In this document: piece after piece, positions 1 to 7,923 of the stretch
Numbering within the stretch: position 1 is the stretch's first letter
Layout of the letters: every line of letters starts with the position of its first letter
Source of the DNA: Kiloniellales bacterium
GTDB taxonomy: Bacteria > Pseudomonadota > Alphaproteobacteria > Kiloniellales > JAKSDN01
Assembly: GCA_030064845.1 (NCBI GenBank)
Contig: JASJEC010000013.1
Span: 1-64,000 of the forward strand
Reading direction: 5' to 3'
DNA length: 64,000 nucleotides
Notes under the pieces: generated by a model
Databases searched by the model: none
What the model was told of the DNA's origin: nothing
Seen by the model: the letters and a program-made list of their open reading frames with translations, nothing else
Program-made: the position numbers and the translations under genes

Positions 1-237
1 CCGGTAGGGGTTGATCGAGCGGTCGAAGGGGATATCGGGCGACTTGTTGGTGGCGATGATCTCGCGGCTCGCGTCGGGCGAGATCAGCGTATCGGCCCGC
101 GGCTCCGGCTCGTCCTGGTCCCAGCCGCCCTCCCAGCCGTCCGCCGTCCTGACCCTCTGGTGGGGCTCGTAGCGGCCGGCCTGGTTGCTGACCGCCCCGC
201 GGCCCTTGACCGCCTTGTCCGGGATCGCCTCGTCCAT
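1..237 (-). CDS. PA0069-family radical SAM protein, N-terminal part only
   Basis: The gene runs off the left edge, so only the first 79 residues are visible. The reading begins MDEAIPDKAVKGRGAVSN and contains an ISPDASREIIATN stretch followed by SPDIPFDRSINPYR. This matches the N-terminus of the PA0069 (spore photoproduct lyase-like) radical SAM family, in which a CxxxCxxC iron-sulfur motif follows directly. That motif lies outside the window, so the catalytic part cannot be checked. The ATG at 237 was chosen because an in-frame stop lies just upstream. Family members are assumed to use S-adenosylmethionine radical chemistry, but the substrate is unknown. It is divergent from the lipoprotein gene at 379, so 238-378 should hold both promoters. 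Confidence 0.75.
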   Translation of the reverse strand, partial: MDEAIPDKAVKGRGAVSNQAGRYEPHQRVRTADGWEGGWDQDEPEPRADTLISPDASREIIATNKSPDIPFDRSINPYR

Positions 238-378
238 GGCCGAAGTCTAGGCCATCGATGCGAACAAAACAAGAACATACGCTGGTCTGCCTGGAATCTC
301 TGGTAGCAAACGGCAAGTCGGTGACCTACCATCAGAGGCATATTGATGACGTAATTGTTTCAACGGGGAAATGGCATT

Positions 379-3180
379 ATGGCAAGCAAGCGTGCTTTCT
401 TCCTGTTCGGTTGCGCCCTGGCGGGCCTGGGGCTCGGCGCCTGCGGGCCTGATCCCTATACCCTGGAACGCATCGACTATGACGGCGACCAACGGCCCGC
501 AGCGATCATGCTGGGCGACCCCCAGGTCTACTCGCGCGAGACCCTGATCAACGACCGTCGAAGCGAGGTCGAATTCTTGGAGCAGCTGCTCAAGGAAACG
601 GAGATCAATGCGGAAGAACTGAAAACCAAGACTCCGGATTTCAGAACGAAGTTCCAGCCGCAGGTCCTCAGCGAGATCCGCTCGATCGAGGCCCTCTCGA
701 CCGCTCTGGGCGTCACCTTCGATCCCAGCCAGGGCGCGGACGCGCAGCGCCGGTCGCGCATCGCCGACCTGGAAACCGAGCTCGCCGCGAAGAACCTGGA
801 GATCGAGATCGCGCGGCGGGAAAAGATCCTGGAAGGCGTCCAAGCGGCACCGGCACCCACGGAAACGATCGATCCCAAGACCGATACCGAGGCGAAACCG
901 TCAAAAGACACCGCGAAGGGCAACCTGGACGCAAAGGGTCAGATCCCAAAACTGCGAGCTCGGCTCGACGAACTGCAGAAGGTGCTCCTCGATCTGCAGA
1001 AGGAATCGGCACCGGCGGTGCGAAAAACCGCCGCCTCTCCCAACCCGCGGGACCTCTTCTTCGACATCCAGGCCTATCGCTCCGAACTGCGCTCGGCCCT
1101 TAACGCCGCGCGGCTGGACGACCGCCACGACGACATCGGAAACGCGCTGATCCGGCTTCAGTTCGACGCGACGGTCCTTCCGGGTCATCACCCGAACCGG
1201 CAATGGGGTGCCACGCTTATTACCATCAAGGAGCCGAAGCTCGACAGGTACAAGCTCCAGCAGCTCTACTTCTCTTGGCTCTCCTACGCCGCGTCACGGC
1301 TGCACCTCCGGACACGCGAACCAAAACAAGAGACAGATCGCGAGCTGTTCGACGTGAAGTTCGACGCGAACTACTACTCTTTGCTGGTATCCACGGGCCT
1401 TTTTGAGATCGTTCCGATATTTTTCGACATCGATCACAAACTGGGCACCTATCGAGGCGACAAGTGCCTCGAGAGCAGCAAGCCACTCAGTATGCCAGGT
1501 TGTGTCGCCCTTTATCTGCCCGTCCCGATAGGCCTCGCCAGTGACATCAAGGGCTATTTCATCAATCCAAGAGCCAAGTTGACCCGTGATGCCTGCAAGG
1601 CAATCGATGTCGCGCTGCAAGGCGCGGCCCACGGCATCAGGGCCAACGAACTCGACACAACCTTCGGCGTAAAGGCCTTCATCATCGATTTCATTCTGCT
1701 GCTCCAGAATGATCGAAACCTTTCTGAAGCGTGCAAAAAACGACTGCCGGCCTCGCGGGACGGCCTCTGTCGTGAGGGCGACTTCGGCGGTGATTGCTTT
1801 AATCCAGAAGCGAAGCACAACAACAGGAACGTCTGCGAGTTCGAAGCCTGGGAGCGGCCGACCTACCTCTTCGCCTGCCTTGTCTCGGGAAGTGCTCGAA
1901 GGGGCACGACACCGAGTGTCGGGATCTACGAGGTCGGCCCGGCCGAGCTGGTTGAGCGCCGCTCCGCCGTGGCCAGCGCGGCGCAGTCTTTCGAAACCGC
2001 GGTTGCGCTGGCGGCCGCGCTACCTAGTTCCGGCGTCGGGGTCGACGCCGGCTTGGGCTACATGCGCTCGGTATCCGGCAAGGTCGACGCGTTGGAGCGC
2101 CTCCCTCTGGTCATCGGATTCGCCAACAAGACCAAGAAGGACCATAACGCGACCGGCCCGTCCCAGAACGTACAATTCGGCTGGCTGTTCGGCCCCCGCA
2201 TGGAGGTCAACGAGAAGAGGCAGATCATCGAGCTGGTGCACCGACCCGCCCGCTTCGACGTGGTCGCTGATATCTCGGCACCGGCCTGGTGGCCTTCGAT
2301 CGACCTTACCGTCGAGACGGCCTGGGTCGGAAACTGGAATCTCGGTGAAGATGTCTTCGCGTCCTGTAAGGACGAACCCGCCTGCAGGCCAAACAGCCGC
2401 GAGATCACCGTGCCTCTGCCGACCTCGATCGAAGCGTTCAACGGGTTGACCGAGTTCGTCTTGAGCGCCAGGGGGCGCATCCTGGCCAATCAGCCGACGA
2501 TCGCCCAGATCCATCCCTCGACCCTCTCGGCCTGCGCTGAAGAGGTCCAGTTTGTGATCGAGGGCTCCAACCTCTGGCGCACACCCCAGGTCTATCTGGG
2601 CGGGCAGCTGCTTGAACAACCCCGTGTCCTTCCAAACATGCGGGGCATCAGCGCGAAAGTCGACATCGGCAAGTACTTCGCCCTGAGCACGTCTCAGAAC
2701 GCGGATGGCGCGGGCATCACCGAACTCGAGATGACCGTCGCGACCCGGGACGGGGTCGCTACCAGCGAGGTTTTTATCACGGGCGCCCGAACCGGTGAGA
2801 AGACCTGCGAGTCCGCAACGCCAGGCGCGGAGGCAACCAGCCTCCTGAAAAGGCCCGCCAAGGCATCGAAGCCGCAGGAGCCGGCGAAATCGGATCCGCC
2901 GAAGGACATCGCGATCGCACCCACGAGCCTGTCCGCTTGCCAGGACCAGGCCGCGCTCGTGGTTACCGGCGAGAACCTGCCGGTGAAGAACGCCAATGCC
3001 AACGTCGTGCTGGGCGGCATTGTCGGTAAAGTCGATGAGGCAACAGCCAAATCAACCGGTATCACCGTGACATTTCCTGGCAAACTGGCGCCGTTCAAGG
3101 ACACCGGCCAAGCCGAAATGGTTTTCCAATCCGGCGGCGTCGTGACGACACAGATGATCGAAATCAAGCCCTGTCCGTAG
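379..3180 (+). CDS. Large lipoprotein with coiled coils and a duplicated C-terminal IPT/TIG-like domain
   Basis: The protein has 933 residues. A GGGGAA ribosome site lies at 365-370, and the N-terminus MASKRAFFLF continues to a lipobox LGAC with Cys22, so it should be lipid-anchored outside the inner membrane. Residues of about 45-210 are rich in Glu, Arg and Leu and look coiled-coil, interrupted by a low-complexity Pro/Thr/Lys linker near 165-185. A middle region of about 230-690 has many Cys residues. The C-terminus carries two similar modules of about 90-110 residues (about 705-815 and 845-933), each opening with a P-(S/T)-x-LSAC motif and closing with a lone Cys, which suggests one disulfide per immunoglobulin-like module. 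I do not recognise the full-length family and assign no function. It has no operon partner: the glycosyltransferase start is 83 bp downstream. Base use looks less GC-biased than in its neighbours, so transfer is possible but unproven. Confidence 0.85.
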   Translation: MASKRAFFLFGCALAGLGLGACGPDPYTLERIDYDGDQRPAAIMLGDPQVYSRETLINDRRSEVEFLEQLLKETEINAEELKTKTPDFRTKFQPQVLSEIRSIEALSTALGVTFDPSQGADAQRRSRIADLETELAAKNLEIEIARREKILEGVQAAPAPTETIDPKTDTEAKPSKDTAKGNLDAKGQIPKLRARLDELQKVLLDLQKESAPAVRKTAASPNPRDLFFDIQAYRSELRSALNAARLDDRHDDIGNALIRLQFDATVLPGHHPNRQWGATLITIKEPKLDRYKLQQLYFSWLSYAASRLHLRTREPKQETDRELFDVKFDANYYSLLVSTGLFEIVPIFFDIDHKLGTYRGDKCLESSKPLSMPGCVALYLPVPIGLASDIKGYFINPRAKLTRDACKAIDVALQGAAHGIRANELDTTFGVKAFIIDFILLLQNDRNLSEACKKRLPASRDGLCREGDFGGDCFNPEAKHNNRNVCEFEAWERPTYLFACLVSGSARRGTTPSVGIYEVGPAELVERRSAVASAAQSFETAVALAAALPSSGVGVDAGLGYMRSVSGKVDALERLPLVIGFANKTKKDHNATGPSQNVQFGWLFGPRMEVNEKRQIIELVHRPARFDVVADISAPAWWPSIDLTVETAWVGNWNLGEDVFASCKDEPACRPNSREITVPLPTSIEAFNGLTEFVLSARGRILANQPTIAQIHPSTLSACAEEVQFVIEGSNLWRTPQVYLGGQLLEQPRVLPNMRGISAKVDIGKYFALSTSQNADGAGITELEMTVATRDGVATSEVFITGARTGEKTCESATPGAEATSLLKRPAKASKPQEPAKSDPPKDIAIAPTSLSACQDQAALVVTGENLPVKNANANVVLGGIVGKVDEATAKSTGITVTFPGKLAPFKDTGQAEMVFQSGGVVTTQMIEIKPCP

Positions 3181-3263
3181 TGAGAACCCGGATCTACGTG
3201 ATTCGGCGGCAATAGGAATCTGTCTCTTCGATCTCGTGGCGGCGCCGTGGTAAAGAGCGGCCG

Positions 3264-3962
3264 ATGACACCGGCCCCGAAGATCTCCGTCCTGATTCCAG
3301 CCCTCGACGCCGAAGAGGGCCTTCCCGCCGTGCTCGACTCGCTCGAGCCGGGCCGACGCGAGGGACTGGTCGCCGAGGTCCTGCTGTGCGACGGCGGCTC
3401 CAAGGACCAGACCGCGCGGGTCGCGCGGGACCGGGGCGCGCGGGTGCTCTCCGCAGGGCGGGCCAACCGGGGCCGGCAGCTCGCCACCGCCGCCGCGGCC
3501 GCCGGCACGGACTGGCTGCTGTTTCTCCACGCCGACACGCGTCTCGCAGCGGGATGGGCCGGCGCGGCGCAGCGTTTCATGGCCGTGCCGCGGAACGAGC
3601 GGCGCGCCGGCTACTTCCGCCTGGTGCTCGACGACCCGGCGCCCCAGGCGCGCCGGGTCGAGGCCGTCGCCAACTGGCGGGCGCGCAGACTGGGCCTGCC
3701 CTACGGCGACCAGGGACTGCTGATCGCCAAGAGCCTCTACGGCAGCCTCGGCGGCTACCGCCCCCTGGCGCTCATGGAGGACGTGGATTTCGCGCGCCGC
3801 CTCGGGCGCCGGCGTCTGATCATGCTGGAGGGCGAAGCGATCACTTCGGCGGCGCGCTACCGCAAGGGCGGCTGGCTGCTGCGCCCCTTGCGCAACCTCA
3901 GTATCCTGCTGCTCTACTTCGCCGGGCTGCCGCCGGCCTGGCTGAAGCGGCTCTACGGATGA
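3264..3962 (+). CDS. TIGR04283-type glycosyltransferase family 2 (arsenosugar-associated)
   Basis: The product has 232 residues and a GT-A glycosyltransferase fold. SVLIPALDAEEGL at the N-terminus, then CDGGSKDQT, then LFLHADTRL form the nucleotide-sugar binding core and a DxD-like site. LMEDVDFARRL near residue 175 is the family's later acidic motif. The length fits the TIGR04283 family, which NCBI names for arsenosugar biosynthesis because some members sit beside arsM and arsS. It overlaps the next gene by four bases (ATGA), so the two should be translationally coupled. No arsenic methyltransferase or ArsS radical SAM gene is visible nearby, so the actual acceptor is uncertain. Confidence 0.85.
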   Translation: MTPAPKISVLIPALDAEEGLPAVLDSLEPGRREGLVAEVLLCDGGSKDQTARVARDRGARVLSAGRANRGRQLATAAAAAGTDWLLFLHADTRLAAGWAGAAQRFMAVPRNERRAGYFRLVLDDPAPQARRVEAVANWRARRLGLPYGDQGLLIAKSLYGSLGGYRPLALMEDVDFARRLGRRRLIMLEGEAITSAARYRKGGWLLRPLRNLSILLLYFAGLPPAWLKRLYG

Positions 3963-4576
3963 GCCTCCAGAACCACCTGGTGGTCTTCGCCCGCGCGCCC
4001 CGGCTCGGCCGGGTCAAGCGGCGCCTCGCCCGGGACCTGGGCCCGGTCGCGGCCCTGCGCTTTCACCGCCTGACCACCGCCGGCCTGCTGCGCCGCGTCG
4101 CGCGCAGCCCGAACTGGACCACCTGGCTGGCCGTGACGCCCGACCGGGAGGCCGGCCGGCCGCGCGGACTCTGGGCGACGCCGGCCCGCCTGCTGGCCCA
4201 GGGCCGCGGCGACCTGGGCCGGCGCATGGGACGCGTCTTCCAGGCCCTGCCGCCCGGGCCGGTGGTGATCGTCGGCACCGACATCCCGGAGATCTCCGGC
4301 GCCCATGTGGCCCAGGCCTTCGCCGCGCTCGGCCGCAACGACTGGGTGTTCGGCCCCGCCAGCGATGGCGGCTACTGGCTGATCGGCGCGCGCCGGCGGC
4401 CCAGGCTCGCCCTGCCGTTTCGCGGCGTGCGCTGGGGCGGCCCCCACGCCCTGTCCGATACGCTGGCCGGGCTCGGTGGGCAGCGGGTCGCCTTCCTGGA
4501 GGAACTGGACGACGTCGACACCGCCGCCGACCTGGCCCGGCTCAGCCCAGGACCGAGAAGCTGCTCTCGGGATTGA
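3959..4576 (+). CDS. TIGR04282-type (DUF2064) glycosyltransferase
   Basis: The protein has 205 residues. The start ATG overlaps the stop of the preceding glycosyltransferase gene, and the N-terminus LVVFARAPRLGRVKRRLA is the nucleotide-binding loop typical of DUF2064. A later VIVGTDIPEISG segment and the ASDGGYWLIGAR motif are hallmarks of TIGR04282, the usual partner of TIGR04283. Family knowledge places both in modified-sugar transfer, with nucleotidyltransferase-like folds. The last 35 bp overlap the 3' end of the oppositely oriented oxidoreductase gene, so the two messages are complementary at their tails. Confidence 0.85.
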   Translation: MSLQNHLVVFARAPRLGRVKRRLARDLGPVAALRFHRLTTAGLLRRVARSPNWTTWLAVTPDREAGRPRGLWATPARLLAQGRGDLGRRMGRVFQALPPGPVVIVGTDIPEISGAHVAQAFAALGRNDWVFGPASDGGYWLIGARRRPRLALPFRGVRWGGPHALSDTLAGLGGQRVAFLEELDDVDTAADLARLSPGPRSCSRD

Positions 4577-5846
4577 TCGTGCGCCGCCGGCTGTAGAAGC
4601 CGACGTCGATGGTCCGGTCGGTGTAGGGCATGTGGAACTGCACCGGCTCGGCGTCGTGATCCCGGCCGGCCTCGACCTGCTCGATCAGCGCCGCCATCAT
4701 CGCGCCCGCGGGCGGCGCGTTCTTGAACTGGTTGCCGCTCGAGCCGCAGGCCATGTAGAAGCCCGGCACGCAGCTCTTGTCGTAGATCGGGATCCAGTCG
4801 TCCGAGGCGTCGTAGAGCGAGACCACGCCCTTCATGCGGCTGGGGATGCCGAGCGCGGGGATGCGCTGGGCGGTGCGCATGACCTGGACGTTCCACTGCT
4901 CGGAGAAGTTCTCGTCGTAGTCGTCCGGGTCGACGAACTCCCGCGGGTCGCATTCCGGGTCCTCGCTGCCGATCAGGAGGAAGTTGCCCTTCTCCGGCCG
5001 GGTGTAGCAGGCGATGTCGCTGTCCGAGGTCACGATGCCGATCTCGTCCCAGTTCTCGACCGGCATGGGCACGTGCACGACCTCCTGCTTCAGGGCCTTG
5101 GTCGCGATGTTCATGTCCGCCGTGGCCCCGGCCATCTCGTTGACCTTCTGGGAATGCGGCCCGGCGACGTTCACCACCACGGGGGCGTCGATCTCGCTGC
5201 CGTCGGCCAGCGTCACGCCGGCGACCCGGCCCTCGGCGGTCTTGCGGATTTCGGTGATCTCGGCGTTGAATCGGAAGTGGCCGCCGGCGGCCTCGGCCGC
5301 CCGCTGGATGTTGTGGGTGGCGAGCTGCGGGTCCGAGATGTAGCCGGCGCAGGGGAAGAAGACCGCGCCGCGGAGCGGACCGCCGGTGGACGCGCCGAAA
5401 CCCTCGTCGTCGGGCCGCTTGGGCGGGCCGTAGGTGTCGACGTCCATGTGCGGCATCCTGGCCTTGATGGTCGCCGGGTCCCACTCCTCGAAGGGGATGC
5501 CGACGGCGCGCTGATGCTCGAGCAGCTTGTCGAGGTAGCCGTTGGCCGCGGTCCTCATGACCAGGCAGCCGCGCTCGTGGAACTCGGCCAGTCCCCGCTC
5601 GTCCTCGACGCCGAGATATTGGGCCCAGTCCTTCCAGTAGAAGTAGCCCTCGTAGGCGAAGGCCGTGCCGTCGAGGGTCGAGTAGTGGGTGCGGATGATC
5701 GCGCAGGAGGCCGAGGTCGAGCCGTAGCCTGCCGCCGGCAGCTTGTCGAGGTTGAGCGTCTTCCAGCCCTTGCGGGCGAGCTCCAGGCCCACCGCGGCGC
5801 CGATAATGCCCGCGCCGATGATGATCGCGTCGTAGCGTTCGCTCAT
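4542..5846 (-). CDS. FAD-dependent oxidoreductase, DAO/sarcosine oxidase-like
   Basis: The protein has 434 residues with an N-terminal Rossmann FAD motif, IIIGAGIIGAAVGLELA, and the typical DAO-family second block GYGSTSASCAIIRTHYS. A glycine-rich C-terminal FAD segment, MACGSSGNQFKNAPPAG, contacts the isoalloxazine ring in relatives. These features place it with the D-amino acid/sarcosine/glycerol-3-phosphate dehydrogenase superfamily. It has no signal peptide, so it should be cytoplasmic. The substrate, probably an amine or N-methylated amino acid, cannot be read from the sequence. It is a single gene with 187 bp upstream before DUF1963, and its 3' end overlaps the convergent glycosyltransferase gene. 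Confidence 0.85.
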   Translation of the reverse strand: MSERYDAIIIGAGIIGAAVGLELARKGWKTLNLDKLPAAGYGSTSASCAIIRTHYSTLDGTAFAYEGYFYWKDWAQYLGVEDERGLAEFHERGCLVMRTAANGYLDKLLEHQRAVGIPFEEWDPATIKARMPHMDVDTYGPPKRPDDEGFGASTGGPLRGAVFFPCAGYISDPQLATHNIQRAAEAAGGHFRFNAEITEIRKTAEGRVAGVTLADGSEIDAPVVVNVAGPHSQKVNEMAGATADMNIATKALKQEVVHVPMPVENWDEIGIVTSDSDIACYTRPEKGNFLLIGSEDPECDPREFVDPDDYDENFSEQWNVQVMRTAQRIPALGIPSRMKGVVSLYDASDDWIPIYDKSCVPGFYMACGSSGNQFKNAPPAGAMMAALIEQVEAGRDHDAEPVQFHMPYTDRTIDVGFYSRRRTINPESSFSVLG

Positions 5847-6033
5847 GTTTTCCCCTCCCCCTCACCAACCAATCTGGCCTGGACGCCGAGAGTGCCTCGC
5901 CGGAAGCTTCCCGAGACAGGTCCGGCGGCTACAAATGAGGCTAGCTGTTAAGCCAAGTCCAGCTCAATGGCGCATAGGATGAAAGCGCCATTTGAGAAAC
6001 GAAAGAATTTTCGGCGATGCCGGCACGCAGCCA

Positions 6034-6855
6034 CTAGGTGCAGTCCCAGTAATAGATTGCCTGGTCGAAGGCGCGCTTCCTCAGGTCTTCCGAGCGCATC
6101 AGGAAACAGGCTTCGCCCACGTCGCCCCACGTCACGCCTTCGGGCGCGCCGCACTGCATAACGACCTGGTCGTAGGCGGCCAGATCAACGGGCGCGGGTT
6201 CGTCGTAGCCTACCGGACGATCGGGCGCGCGAAAATCAAGCTGGGTAAAGCGCGGAAAGCCGCCGAGATAGATGTCAGGACCCGGGTTCTCCTCGAAGAG
6301 TTCGTCCAAGACGTCGGAATCAGCAAAAATCGTTCTCTGCCAGAGAGCGTCATAGTCCGGCTCTATCAAATAGTGATTGAGTGGCGGGACCATATCGCGG
6401 CGCTCGAAAACGAAGGGCTGTCCCATCCAGTGCAGGTTCCTCTTGTCGAACACGGAGAACGGCACACCTTCATCCTCATAGGGGTCGAGCGAAAAGAGGC
6501 CGTCGGTTCCCGCGCGATAGTGCACCGTAAAGCCGTCTCGGTGCCGAGAAGGAAACTTGCACCCGTAGGAGTCGCCGCAAGAGACGAAGATCTGCATCAA
6601 ACCACTCTCAGGAAAGGGCTCCAAAGGCGGCATCTCGGCAAAGTTAATCTGCGCCAGAAACATCATGGCTTCGCCGTTCGCATCCTTGGGCAAGGCTTCG
6701 TCTTCTGGCCAACAGGGCCAGCCGCCCAGTCGGCTTTCGTCCGGCCGGGTGGACCGTTCTCCCGTCTGCGGAAGACAAGCCATAATCGGCGCGCGCATAG
6801 AGGCGATCTTGTCTTTGAGCGCCTCCAGCTCTGCCCGGGTCACCGGAGCGCTCAC
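6034..6855 (-). CDS. DUF1963 (YwqG-like) protein
   Basis: The product has 273 residues and starts with a GTG at 6855 that overlaps the stop of the upstream aldo/keto reductase gene (GTGA), so coupling is expected. The signature of DUF1963 is clear: LGGWPCWPED, then FLAQINFAE followed by LPxEPFPESGLMQIF-like spacing, and YDEPAPVDL further on. The C-terminal DVGEACFLMRSEDLRKR matches the usual end of the family. Members are soluble proteins of unknown biochemical role, widespread and often found in polymorphic-toxin or stress contexts. No toxin gene is visible here. I see no catalytic residues to name. Confidence 0.8.
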   Translation of the reverse strand: MSAPVTRAELEALKDKIASMRAPIMACLPQTGERSTRPDESRLGGWPCWPEDEALPKDANGEAMMFLAQINFAEMPPLEPFPESGLMQIFVSCGDSYGCKFPSRHRDGFTVHYRAGTDGLFSLDPYEDEGVPFSVFDKRNLHWMGQPFVFERRDMVPPLNHYLIEPDYDALWQRTIFADSDVLDELFEENPGPDIYLGGFPRFTQLDFRAPDRPVGYDEPAPVDLAAYDQVVMQCGAPEGVTWGDVGEACFLMRSEDLRKRAFDQAIYYWDCT

Positions 6856-7844
6856 TCCTCCCTCTCGAATTCGGCCTGCACGCGGCCAATCTCCTCCAGC
6901 ACCCCGGGCGCCAGCGCGCCCTTGTTCACGGCCGCCGCGGCGCCCTCGAACTGCTCGACCGTGGCGATGCCGACCTGGAGCGTGGAGACCTGCGGATGGC
7001 CCGCGACGTAGCGGATCGCCAGCTCGACCAGATCCGGATTGCCCGACTTGGCCGCCGCCGGGGCCATGCGGCGGGCGCGGGCCACGTCGGTGGCGTAGTC
7101 CGCGCCGGAGCCGATCGGCACGACCACCGGCATGCCGAGCGGATGGCGCGCCTCCGAGCCCGACAGCGCGCCGCCCGCCAGCGTGCGGATCACGATGGTC
7201 CCCATGCCGGCCGCCGTCGCGCGGCCGAGCAGGCCCTGGTAGTCCTGCCCCGGATAGCCCGGCCCGACCGCTTCGCCGGCGCTGGGATTGAGCAGGTTGT
7301 AGACGATCTGCGCCGTGTCGAAGGCGCCCGAGTCCACCACCTTCAGGAGGGCGGCCGTGTCGCCAACCGCGGTGATCCCGGTGAAGCGGACCTTGCCCTG
7401 GCGCTTTATCTTCTCGAAGGCGGGCACCACCTCGTCGAGCACCTGCTCCGGCGTCAGGTCTTCGCCCTCGGCCGCCGCGGTGATCGGGTTGTGGAGCTGA
7501 AACAGGTCGACGTGATCGCGCCGTAGCCGCCGCAGGCTGTCCTCGATCGAAGCGGCCACGACCGCCTCGATGTTGTCCTTCTCCCCGGGCAGAAACCGGA
7601 CCTTGGTGCCGAGCACGATGTCGGGCTTGAGCTCGGTCAGGATACGCCCAAGGTTGGTCTCGGAGGCCGTGTTGCCGTAGGTCGGCGCCGTGTCGAAGAA
7701 GTTGATCCCGAGGTCCAGGGCGGCGCGCACAGCCCGCATCTGGTCGGCCGCTTCGCCCTTGGTCATCAGGCCGCCGACCGCGCCGCAGCCGAAGGTCAGC
7801 AGCGACACCTCGAGGCCGGTCCTTCCCAGTTTCCTCGTTTCCAT
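6852..7844 (-). CDS. Aldo/keto reductase
   Basis: The protein has 330 residues, giving an NAD(P)H-dependent TIM-barrel oxidoreductase. The start METRKLGRTGLEVS is the canonical AKR opening, and it is preceded by an AGGGG ribosome site on the minus strand. An extension of 18 codons upstream is possible but unlikely. The catalytic set is visible: FDTAPTYGN (Asp, Tyr), GTKVRF (Lys) and HVDLFQLHNP (His). The length fits AKR families of the YajO/L-glyceraldehyde reductase type. It is co-transcribed with DUF1963 through a four-base overlap. Its start is only 79 bp from the divergent AtuA gene, so a shared control region lies between them. The physiological carbonyl substrate is unknown. Confidence 0.85.
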   Translation of the reverse strand: METRKLGRTGLEVSLLTFGCGAVGGLMTKGEAADQMRAVRAALDLGINFFDTAPTYGNTASETNLGRILTELKPDIVLGTKVRFLPGEKDNIEAVVAASIEDSLRRLRRDHVDLFQLHNPITAAAEGEDLTPEQVLDEVVPAFEKIKRQGKVRFTGITAVGDTAALLKVVDSGAFDTAQIVYNLLNPSAGEAVGPGYPGQDYQGLLGRATAAGMGTIVIRTLAGGALSGSEARHPLGMPVVVPIGSGADYATDVARARRMAPAAAKSGNPDLVELAIRYVAGHPQVSTLQVGIATVEQFEGAAAAVNKGALAPGVLEEIGRVQAEFEREE

Positions 7845-7923
7845 TCGACCCCTACACTTCTCAGCCCGGACGGAGCTTGGCACCGGTCCGAACGACACGC
7901 AACCAGACGAGGGAGCGTCGGGC

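Noticed and set aside
1-237. Radical SAM gene as ArsS partner of the arsenosugar glycosyltransferases
   Set aside because: The visible N-terminus matches PA0069-family proteins, and it is on the opposite strand with the large lipoprotein gene between.
4372-5868. Long reverse-strand open frames opposite or out of frame with core genes, for example across the oxidoreductase, gcvP, coxA and tldD
   Set aside because: They are Arg-, Pro- and Ala-rich and follow from high GC at third codon positions. The opposite frames have clear conserved motifs.
6034-6855. DUF1963 as an immunity protein of a toxin system
   Set aside because: No toxin, secretion or repeat genes occur near it. The neighbours are an aldo/keto reductase and an oxidoreductase.
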